From JAXFQS01 sp051892815 (lineage in GTDB: Bacteria > Verrucomicrobiota > Kiritimatiellia > RFP12 > DVOR01): a stretch of 5,486 nt of DNA. The stretch is from contig JBJFGP010000036.1 in NCBI GenBank assembly GCA_051892815.1, positions 1 through 5,486 of the forward strand, given 5' to 3'. Each line of letters starts with the position of its first letter. Position 1 is the stretch's first letter. Of this stretch, positions 1 to 5,486 are shown piece after piece. Both the position numbers and the translations under genes were made by a program. The notes beneath the pieces were generated by a model. It was not told the origin of the DNA, did no database searches, and worked only from the letters and a program-made list of their open reading frames with translations.

Positions 1-2463
1 CTGAAGGGGGGATCTCATATGACTGTTGTGGGGAATGCGGCAGTTGGTGAGGGGGTGGTTGTGGAGATGGAAGGGGGGGCGGTGTCGGCAACTTCCAGTG
101 TCTATCTGAGGCAGGGCGGGCGGTGGCTGGGGGGTACGGTTGAGACGACGGGTGAGTTGCAGTATGGCGGCGAGGTGGCTGTGGAGGGGACGGAGTTCAC
201 GTGTTCGCTGCTGGCTTGCCAGGTCGCGGGCGGGGGGCCTTTGAACTTGCGAAGCGGTCTGATTCAAACGAGTTCGTCGTCGTGGAACGGGTTTTACTCG
301 AATGGCTCTTATGTCAACTTTGTGCCGGGCGGGTCGGGTGCGTTCGCGTTTGTTTTCAGCGGGTCTGCGCCGGATGTCTATGCGACTTATTTTGCGGGTT
401 CGGCGCCGATGATGCGCTACGGTGGGAAGGCGGTCTCGAAGGAGGAGTTCGGCTCTCTTTTCGAGGTGACGGCTGACGAGGAGGCGGGGGTGTGCACGGT
501 GGCGTTGCGTCAGGTTGCGGGGCTGGCGGTGTTCGACGAGTCGGGCACTTCGCTGAGGGTCGAGGGGGAATCGGCGGGGCGGATTTCGGCGCTTCTTTCG
601 GACGCGGGGAGCCCGGCGGCGGAGCTGTTTTTCTGCTACGGGAAGTCGGACGGGGGGAAAGATCTGGAGGCGTGGGAGCGGAAGGTGTCGCTGGGGACGG
701 CGGTCGCGGGGGAGACGCTTTCGGGCGCATTCGAAGCGGAGGCGGGAACGGCGTACCGGTGGGCGTTGGCGGCACGCAATGATTCCGGCACGGTGTGGTC
801 TTCGGCCTCGGGTGGAACCTTTATGACGGCGGCGGTCTCGATCGAGGCGCCGTCCGAACTGAAGGAAGGTTCGACGGCGGTGGTGACTTTCCGGCGCCCG
901 GCGGGTAGCAACCTTTCGGAGTTGCCCCTTACTATCAACTGCACCCTTTCGGGCACAGCAACCGGGGGCGTTCATTACAACCTTTCGCCCGGCTCCGTGC
1001 TAACCTTTTCCGCCGGATCGAGCGAGGCCGTCCTGACCATCGAATCCATCCCCGACTGGGACTCGAACGACGAGCCAGTCATCGTCCTGGGCATCGCCCC
1101 CGCCTCGCCCTGCCTTCCCGGCACCCCGTCCGTCTCAATCCCCATCCGCAACAGCGCTATTCCCGCCGGCCCCACCAATGTCTGGATCGGCGCCCTCTCC
1201 GCCGACGCGACCGACCCCGCCAACTGGTCGCAACAACGCCTCCCCGATGAAGCGACCATCGTCCTCTTCTCACCCCAATTCGCCAAGAACCCCATCGAAT
1301 GGAAAAGCGCCATGCCCGAGCGCATCGCCGGCTGGCTCCAGCCCCACCCCTTCACCGACAACACCCTCATCGCCACCTTCGAAACCACCCCCGAAAAACC
1401 CCTGAGCATCAGCGGCGACGCCATCCTCGACTACGGCTTCTGGACCTCCGCCGGCCCCGACAATCCCCCCCAATACGCCCTCAACATCGAAGTCGGCGGC
1501 AACCTCCGAATCGGCCCCGACGCCCAACTCTCAGTCGGCAACGACGAACTCAACATCCCCCGCGGATACGCCCGAGGATGGTTCGAAGGAGGCGACGGCT
1601 TCCTCCCCGGAAAAGGTGCCTCATACGCCGGCGAAGGAGCCGGTGGAAACGCCCAGACCTACGGCTCAATCCTCGACCCCCTCAGCCACGGATCCTCCGG
1701 AAAAGGCGACTCCAAAGCCTACGCCGGAGCCGGCACCATTCGCCTCATCGTCGCCCAAGACCTCACCCTCAACGGCCAAATCAACGCCATCGGATTCGGC
1801 TGGAGTTCCCTCACCCAGCAAGGCGCCTCCTCCGGCGGATCAATCAACCTCACCGCCGCCAGACTCCTAGGAAACGGCACCATCCGAGCCGACGGAGGCC
1901 GCGACTTCATGAACGGCTCCGGCTCCGGCGGACGCATCCGAATCAAACAGACCGAAGCCAACAACTTCGACCAATTCCTAGGCACCATCACCGCCAAAGG
2001 TGCCGACGGCGGACAAGGCCTCGAAGGCGACACCCCCTACGAAACAGTCGGCTCCGCCGCCGGCACCATTACCCTCCAAACCGCCGCCGACACGCCAAAC
2101 TCCGCCCGCATTCTCGTCAGCAACGGCCCCTGGCGCACGGCCGACCTCGACCCCAGTGAACTCCCGGCAACACACCTCCCCGCCAAACTCAATCCGACCG
2201 AAAACTTGAAAGCAACCGACTGGGAACTCGCCAACCACGCCCGCGTCAGATTGACAGCCCCCACCGTGCGCCTACGCACCCTCGCCCTCCAGTCCGGCAC
2301 GCGAATCCTCACCGAAAACGCCATCCTCCGCGTCAACTCCCTAACCCTCGACGGCGTCAAACAGCCCGCAGGAACCTACACCGCAGAAAGCCTCCCCGAC
2401 TACCTTTCCGGCCCAGGAACCCTCCTCGTGGGCGGCAGCCCGACCATCCTGATGATTCAATAG
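1..2463 (+). CDS. Large secreted/surface beta-repeat protein with Fn3-like and Calx-beta domains (5' partial)
   Basis: This looks like the C-terminal part of a long exported adhesin-like or glycan-binding surface protein; no catalytic motif is visible. Residue numbers count from the in-frame ATG at 19. The frame is open to the window edge, the ATG has no signal peptide behind it, and codons 1-18 read smoothly into a beta-strand repeat, so the true start is probably upstream. In order I see beta-repeat sequence (1-165), an Fn3-like domain (about 185-270, ending in the typical TAYRWALAARNDSG pattern), a Calx-beta domain (about 271-379, with SGTATGGVHY and a following TFSAGSSEAVLTI strand), a W-x-G...NW module (388-470), glycine-rich tandem rungs (569-689), and a C-terminal segment ending near PDYLSGPGTLLVGG. 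There is no LPXTG or PEP-CTERM anchor. Wobble bases switch from G-rich to C-rich inside the Calx-beta domain. The gene ends 13 nt before the glycosidase gene, which suggests one operon. Domain calls are by eye; function is unknown. Confidence 0.82.
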   Translation: MKGGSHMTVVGNAAVGEGVVVEMEGGAVSATSSVYLRQGGRWLGGTVETTGELQYGGEVAVEGTEFTCSLLACQVAGGGPLNLRSGLIQTSSSSWNGFYSNGSYVNFVPGGSGAFAFVFSGSAPDVYATYFAGSAPMMRYGGKAVSKEEFGSLFEVTADEEAGVCTVALRQVAGLAVFDESGTSLRVEGESAGRISALLSDAGSPAAELFFCYGKSDGGKDLEAWERKVSLGTAVAGETLSGAFEAEAGTAYRWALAARNDSGTVWSSASGGTFMTAAVSIEAPSELKEGSTAVVTFRRPAGSNLSELPLTINCTLSGTATGGVHYNLSPGSVLTFSAGSSEAVLTIESIPDWDSNDEPVIVLGIAPASPCLPGTPSVSIPIRNSAIPAGPTNVWIGALSADATDPANWSQQRLPDEATIVLFSPQFAKNPIEWKSAMPERIAGWLQPHPFTDNTLIATFETTPEKPLSISGDAILDYGFWTSAGPDNPPQYALNIEVGGNLRIGPDAQLSVGNDELNIPRGYARGWFEGGDGFLPGKGASYAGEGAGGNAQTYGSILDPLSHGSSGKGDSKAYAGAGTIRLIVAQDLTLNGQINAIGFGWSSLTQQGASSGGSINLTAARLLGNGTIRADGGRDFMNGSGSGGRIRIKQTEANNFDQFLGTITAKGADGGQGLEGDTPYETVGSAAGTITLQTAADTPNSARILVSNGPWRTADLDPSELPATHLPAKLNPTENLKATDWELANHARVRLTAPTVRLRTLALQSGTRILTENAILRVNSLTLDGVKQPAGTYTAESLPDYLSGPGTLLVGGSPTILMIQ
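829..1155 (+). other. Calx-beta domain within the surface protein
   Basis: Residues about 271-379 of the first protein fit the Calx-beta pattern: an opening VSIEAPSELKEGSTAVVTF strand pair, then SGTATGGVHYNLSPGSVLTF, SAGSSEAVLTIESIPDWD and a closing strand before PSVSIPIRNS. Calx-beta repeats in bacteria occur in long extracellular adhesion proteins and may bind calcium. The acidic cluster DWDSNDEP (346-353) sits where the family usually has its D/E-rich loop. The call is pattern recognition without a profile search. Confidence 0.7.
1723..2085 (+). repeat. Tandem glycine-rich beta rungs of about 33 residues in the surface protein
   Basis: Residues 569-689 hold three full units and a partial fourth with the shared plan G-x-I-x-L, 8-10 residues, G-x-I-x-A-x-G. 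They are AGTIRLIV...LNGQINAIGFG (about 570-594), GGSINLTA...LGNGTIRADGG (607-627), GGRIRIKQ...FLGTITAKGADGG (638-665) and the start of another at AGTITLQTA (681-689). The regular spacing suggests stacked coils of a parallel beta-helix. The units are diverged at the DNA level, so this is an old protein repeat rather than a recent duplication. Confidence 0.6.
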
Positions 2464-2468
2464 AAAGG
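2462..2468 (+). promoter_or_regulatory. Ribosome binding site of the glycosidase gene
   Basis: AGAAAGG lies 8 nt before the ATG at 2477 and overlaps the TAG stop of the preceding gene (2461-2463). A ribosome finishing gene 1 would end on this site, which favours translational coupling. The core GAAAGG is identical to that of the third gene. Confidence 0.6.
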
Positions 2469-2476
2469 CCCCCGCG

Positions 2477-4219
2477 ATGAAACACCTACCGCTCGCAATC
2501 GCACTCCTCTCCGCCACCCTCTCCTGCGCAGCCACCGTCCGGATCGAAGGCACCAACGGGGCCTGGAGATTGACACGAAACGGTCAACCCTATTTCATCC
2601 AGGGCGGCGGCGGGGGCGGTTCGATGGCCCTGCTCAAAGCCATAGGAGGCAACAGCAATCGCACCTGGGGCAGCGACAAGGCGAAGGAACAGCTCGACGA
2701 GGCGCATAGGCTGGGGATGACCCTGACGGTTGGCCACTGGTTCGGCCACGAGCAGCACGGTTTCGACTACACGGATGCCAAGGCGCTGGCCCGGCAGAAG
2801 GAGGATTTGCGGCGGGTCGTGTTGGCGCACAAGGATCATCCGGCTTTGCTGATGTGGGCCTTGGGGAATGAGATGGAGAATGGCTGTTCGCACCCGAGGG
2901 AGCTTTGGAATCATATCGAGGATTGCGCGCGGATGGTGAAGTCTCTGGACCCGAATCATCCGGTCATGACGGTGGTGGCGGAGGTGCCCGACGAGAAGGT
3001 AAGGTTGATTCACGAGCTCTGTCCGTCGGTCGATGTGGTGGGGATAAACAGTTATGGCGGGGCGGTGTCGCTGGCGCAGCGGTGGGCGAAGGCGGGGGGC
3101 AGGAAGCCGTATGTGGTGACGGAGTTCGGGCCTCCGGGTCAATGGGAGATCAAGGTCAATGGGATTGGCTGTCCGGAGGAGTTGACTTCGACGGAGAAGG
3201 GGGGGATTTATGCGCGTGTGTGGGAGAGTATCGTGGTGGAGAGGGGGAAGATGTGTTTGGGGGGATATGCGTTCACTTGGGGGTGGAAGGTGGAGGCGAC
3301 GCCGACTTGGTATGGGTTGCTTTTGCCTGATGATACGCTGCTGGCGGGAGCGGAGGCGCTGGAGTCGGCGTGGGGGGTGAAGGGGTCGGACAGGTGCCCG
3401 CGGATTTCGCGGATTCGTGTCTCGACGGAGGCGCCGAAGGAGGGTGAGGTGGTGTCGGCTTGGGCGGAGGGTTCGGATCCGGACGGTGACCGTCTGCGGT
3501 GGCAGTGGGTGCTGTTGCAGGAGTCGGGGAATTATATGGTGATTGGGACGGGTGAGCCGATGCCGCGGGGTTTCCCGGAGGCTATTGTGGAGGGGCAGGG
3601 GTCGTCGCGGGTGCGGGTGAAACTGCCGGGCGGGGGGCGGTACCGGCTGTATGCGTATCTGTTCGACGGGAAGGGTCGCGGGGCGTACGCGAATGTGCCG
3701 CTCAAGGGGGTTGGGGAGCCGCCGAAGGTGTCGGCTCCGAAGGCTCCGCTGCCGTTTGCGCTGGAGGGGCATTGGGTGGCGTCGGGGTATATGGGGAATG
3801 TGGGGGCGGTGCAGATGTCGGGGGGGAAGTTCCACGGGCGCGAGGCGCTGAGGGTGGCGTATTCGGCGAAGGATAATTGGGCGGGGGTGCTCTGGCAGAG
3901 TCCGGCGAATGACTGGAACGGGGAGCATCCGGGCGGGTTCGATCTGACGGGGGCGACCTGTCTGGAGTTCTACGCGCGCGGCGAGAAGGGTGGGGAGCGG
4001 GTCTCCTTCAAGGTGGGGAACATCGAGAAGGGGAGGTGCCCGGACAGCGATCGGGCGGAACTCAAGGATGTGAAGCTGCGCACGGTGTGGACGCGCTACC
4101 GGGTGCCGCTCGACGGGCGCGATTTGTCGCAAATCAAGACCGGCTTCGGATGGGTGCTCGGCGGTCAGGGCGAACCCTTCGTCTTCTACCTCTCCGGCAT
4201 GCGCTTCATCCGCGAGTAG
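2477..4219 (+). CDS. Secreted GH2/clan GH-A-like TIM-barrel glycosidase with C-terminal galactose-binding-like domain
   Basis: Probably an exported retaining glycoside hydrolase; the substrate is unknown. The start is set by a good Shine-Dalgarno site and a signal peptide (residues 1 to about 19: K2, then a short hydrophobic stretch, cleavage near C-A-A). A barrel follows (about 25-305). HPALLMWALGNEMENG carries the N131-E132 pair expected for the acid/base, and PYVVTEFGPPG carries E216 as candidate nucleophile, matching clan GH-A. YAFTWGW (264-270) supplies the aromatic late-strand motif. Residues about 306-412 form an Ig/PKD-like domain (GSDPDGDRLRW), and 425-580 a CBM11-like or galactose-binding jelly roll (WAGVLWQSPANDW, FDLTGATCLEFYARGEKGGE). 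Unlike classical GH2 enzymes there is no N-terminal sugar-binding or sandwich domain; accessory domains sit after the barrel. G43-G48 is a run of six glycines where many relatives have a G-rich loop. Catalytic residues are assigned by motif only. Confidence 0.88.
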   Translation: MKHLPLAIALLSATLSCAATVRIEGTNGAWRLTRNGQPYFIQGGGGGGSMALLKAIGGNSNRTWGSDKAKEQLDEAHRLGMTLTVGHWFGHEQHGFDYTDAKALARQKEDLRRVVLAHKDHPALLMWALGNEMENGCSHPRELWNHIEDCARMVKSLDPNHPVMTVVAEVPDEKVRLIHELCPSVDVVGINSYGGAVSLAQRWAKAGGRKPYVVTEFGPPGQWEIKVNGIGCPEELTSTEKGGIYARVWESIVVERGKMCLGGYAFTWGWKVEATPTWYGLLLPDDTLLAGAEALESAWGVKGSDRCPRISRIRVSTEAPKEGEVVSAWAEGSDPDGDRLRWQWVLLQESGNYMVIGTGEPMPRGFPEAIVEGQGSSRVRVKLPGGGRYRLYAYLFDGKGRGAYANVPLKGVGEPPKVSAPKAPLPFALEGHWVASGYMGNVGAVQMSGGKFHGREALRVAYSAKDNWAGVLWQSPANDWNGEHPGGFDLTGATCLEFYARGEKGGERVSFKVGNIEKGRCPDSDRAELKDVKLRTVWTRYRVPLDGRDLSQIKTGFGWVLGGQGEPFVFYLSGMRFIRE

Positions 4220-4256
4220 CCGCTCGACGCGCCCCGGCGGGTAGCAAGGAATTGGC

Positions 4257-4285
4257 TTGGGGGATTGGCACCTCTGTGGTAGAAT
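4257..4285 (+). promoter_or_regulatory. Possible promoter of the third gene (weak)
   Basis: Two readings are possible and neither is strong. As a sigma70-type promoter, TAGAAT (4280-4285) is a fair -10 box, but the hexamer 17 bp upstream is TTGGGG (4257-4262), which matches the -35 consensus only at TTG. As a sigma54-type promoter, TTGGCAC (4265-4271) is a perfect -24 half, but the -12 half at the right spacing is TGGT rather than TTGC. Either would start transcription near 4290. Confidence 0.25.
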
Positions 4286-4342
4286 GGTGGCAACCTCTCT
4301 CCCCGAAAGGAACACACCCATGGATGCAACAGGTTGCCACCA
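4285..4342 (+). repeat. Perfect 12-bp inverted repeat bracketing the RBS and start codon of gene 3
   Basis: TGGTGGCAACCT (4285-4296) and AGGTTGCCACCA (4331-4342) are exact reverse complements. They are separated by 34 nt that contain the Shine-Dalgarno core (4305-4310) and the ATG (4320-4322). In RNA this would be a 12-bp stem, 7 of the pairs G-C, with the whole initiation region in the loop. The downstream arm lies in codons 4-8. It could be a translational control hairpin or a pair of protein-binding half-sites; the sequence alone does not decide. Confidence 0.65.
4305..4310 (+). promoter_or_regulatory. Ribosome binding site of the beta-helix enzyme gene
   Basis: GAAAGG sits 9 nt before the ATG at 4320 and has the same core as the site of gene 2. 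It decides the start: the other in-frame ATG upstream, at 4284, has no Shine-Dalgarno sequence before it and overlaps the promoter-like TAGAAT box. Confidence 0.6.
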
Positions 4343-5486
4343 ATCGACCCCTTCCCTGCCCGCGGCGCTCCTCCTCGCGCTGGCGCTGATTCTCCCTGCC
4401 GCGCTCCACGCCGGGCGCGTCAATGTGCGCGACTTCGGAGCCAAGGGAGACGGCGAGACCGACGACGCCCCCGCCATCCAGCGCGCCCTCGACCAGGCCC
4501 TTCGGGACGCCCCCCTCGAAGTCGACATCCCCGCCGGCGCCTACCGCATCGGCCGCACCCTCCGCGTCCACTCCCGCACCACCATCCGCGCCGCCAAAGA
4601 GGCTCGCCTCTTCACCTGCGATCGCACCCCACACGCCCGCGGCGACTACCTTCTGACCAACGCCAACCACGACGGCGAACCCGACCGCGACATCGCCATC
4701 AGCGGCGGCATCTGGGACGGCAACGCCCGCAGAGGCACCAACTTCAAGCCCGACGACATCTTCCTCACCAACGGCTGGAGCGGTGTCACCCTCAACTTCC
4801 GCAACCTGCGCAACCTCACCCTCCAAGGAATGGAACTGGCCAACTCCGTCACCTACAACATCCGCCTGTGCCACCTCCGGAACTTCCGCATCCGCGACAT
4901 CCGCTTTACCGCCCGCGAAACCGGCTGGAACCAGGACGGACTCCACTTCAACGGCTACTGCTTCGACGGCGCCGTAGACAACATCCGCGCCGACACCTTC
5001 GGGCAGACCAACGACGACCTGCTCGCCTTCAACGCCGACGACTCCATGCGACGCATCGAAAACTTCGGCATGGTCACCGGCCCCATCTCCAACATCGTCT
5101 GCCGCAACATCTCCGCAGACAACTGCCACAGCGCCGTGCGCCTCCTCTCCGTCGACTCCCCCATCACCGACATCACCATCAGCAACCTCGTCGCCGGCTG
5201 CCGCGTCTACGCCATCAACGCCGACGCCGCACGATACTGCCGCACCCCCCTCTTCAAAGACCCCGACAAACCCCAAGGAGTCGGACTCCTCCACAACATC
5301 CACCTCGTCGACTCCACCCTCTGGACAACCGCCAAACGCCACGAACCCCTCGTCGCACTCGAATCCAACACCCACAGCCTCACCTTCACCCGAATCCGCC
5401 GCGACACCGCCCGAGACATCGACCCCACCAGACCCTTCCTCCAGATGCGCAAAACCAAACCCGCCACCCTCACCCTCGGCACCCAG
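4320..5486 (+). CDS. Secreted pectate-lyase/GH28-like parallel beta-helix enzyme (3' partial)
   Basis: Likely an exported polysaccharide-degrading enzyme of the pectate lyase 3 / glycoside hydrolase 28 type. 389 codons are open to the window end with no stop, so the C-terminus is missing. A signal peptide occupies about residues 1-31 (hydrophobic core PAALLLALALILPAAL). The mature protein opens with VNVRDFGAKGDGETDDAPAIQRAL (34-57), the hallmark start of this family. Beta-helix coils follow, with repeated N-rich turns (NLRNLTLQGMEL, LRNFRIRDIRF, ISNIVCRNISADNC). Candidate active-site residues in GH28 order are D206 in WNQDG (in place of NTD), D232-D233 in NDD, H270 in NCH (in place of GHG) and R274 (in place of RIK). 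GH28 enzymes hydrolyse galacturonic-acid polymers, but these variant motifs also occur in relatives with other or unknown substrates. The n-region has no Lys or Arg, which is odd. Eight cysteines are visible. Wobble positions are almost all C. Confidence 0.85.
   Translation, partial: MDATGCHQSTPSLPAALLLALALILPAALHAGRVNVRDFGAKGDGETDDAPAIQRALDQALRDAPLEVDIPAGAYRIGRTLRVHSRTTIRAAKEARLFTCDRTPHARGDYLLTNANHDGEPDRDIAISGGIWDGNARRGTNFKPDDIFLTNGWSGVTLNFRNLRNLTLQGMELANSVTYNIRLCHLRNFRIRDIRFTARETGWNQDGLHFNGYCFDGAVDNIRADTFGQTNDDLLAFNADDSMRRIENFGMVTGPISNIVCRNISADNCHSAVRLLSVDSPITDITISNLVAGCRVYAINADAARYCRTPLFKDPDKPQGVGLLHNIHLVDSTLWTTAKRHEPLVALESNTHSLTFTRIRRDTARDIDPTRPFLQMRKTKPATLTLGTQ

Larger units (their letters stand above)
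4220..4319. other. Intergenic gap with promoter-like and repeat elements
   Basis: The 100 nt between genes 2 and 3 contain no convincing intrinsic terminator: the only GC-rich fold, around CGCCCCGGCG (4230-4239), has a tiny loop and no T-run. Read-through from gene 2 into gene 3 is therefore plausible. The second half holds a TTGGCAC box (4265-4271), a TAGAAT box (4280-4285), one arm of an inverted repeat (4285-4296) and the ribosome binding site of gene 3. Confidence 0.6.

Noticed and set aside
19..21. ATG at 19 as the true start of gene 1, with AAGGGGGGA just before it as a Shine-Dalgarno site
   Set aside because: No signal peptide follows, and the in-frame codons upstream extend the beta-repeat sequence to the window edge. 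I treat the gene as 5' partial, though a start here cannot be excluded.
1299..2159. A 286-codon + strand frame overlapping gene 1
   Set aside because: The product is almost entirely R, H, P and Q, typical of a shifted reading of C-rich codons; gene 1 in the other frame has recognisable domains.
2510..2527. Lipobox at C17 of the glycosidase
   Set aside because: The residues before the cysteine are T-L-S, which do not fit the usual [LVI]-[ASTVI]-[GAS]-C pattern; ordinary signal peptidase cleavage is more likely.
4228..4243. Intrinsic terminator after gene 2
   Set aside because: The GC-rich inverted bases give only a very short stem with almost no loop, and no T-run follows.
2486..4528. A 680-codon open frame on the - strand
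   Set aside because: Its translation is dominated by R, P, H and L with no domain pattern, and it lies opposite a clear glycosidase gene. The G/C-rich wobble bases of gene 2 remove stop codons from this antisense frame.
4206..5375. A 389-codon open frame on the - strand opposite gene 3
   Set aside because: It is a low-complexity V/G/A/D/E-rich translation, whereas the + strand frame has a signal peptide, a family hallmark motif and ordered active-site residues.

Overview
The window carries three genes, all on the + strand and packed closely: the 3' part of a large secreted or surface beta-rich protein (1-2463), a complete secreted glycosidase-like protein with a TIM barrel (2477-4219), and the 5' part of a secreted parallel beta-helix carbohydrate-active enzyme of the pectate-lyase/GH28 type (4320 to the window edge). 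No RNA genes, transposase, CRISPR array or clear intrinsic terminator is visible.

The DNA is GC-rich. The protein styles are the long beta-repeat surface protein with Fn3-like, Calx-beta and glycine-rich rungs, and the glycosidase that ends in a galactose-binding-like domain. From memory, both are common in polysaccharide-degrading members of the PVC superphylum (Verrucomicrobiota, Kiritimatiellota, Lentisphaerota, Planctomycetota). That placement is inference; nothing here identifies a species.

Layout: gene 1 and gene 2 are 13 nt apart and probably co-transcribed. A 100-nt gap separates gene 2 from gene 3 and holds the most interesting non-coding signals. A perfect 12-bp inverted repeat (4285-4296 / 4331-4342) brackets the ribosome binding site and start codon of gene 3. 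A related direct copy lies about two helical turns upstream, next to weak promoter-like sequence. Genes 2 and 3 share the same Shine-Dalgarno core, GAAAGG.

Together the genes look like part of a glycan-degradation locus: an exported surface protein that could bind or display, an exported clan GH-A-like glycosidase, and an exported beta-helix enzyme with a recognisable GH28-like set of acidic residues. The substrate cannot be read from the sequence; a uronic-acid-containing plant or algal polysaccharide is a reasonable guess for gene 3 only.

A second striking property is compositional. The third codon position alternates between strongly G-biased and strongly C-biased blocks that switch inside genes (near 950, 2720 and 4130) rather than at gene or domain borders. 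This also explains the long empty antisense reading frames, which are not treated as genes.
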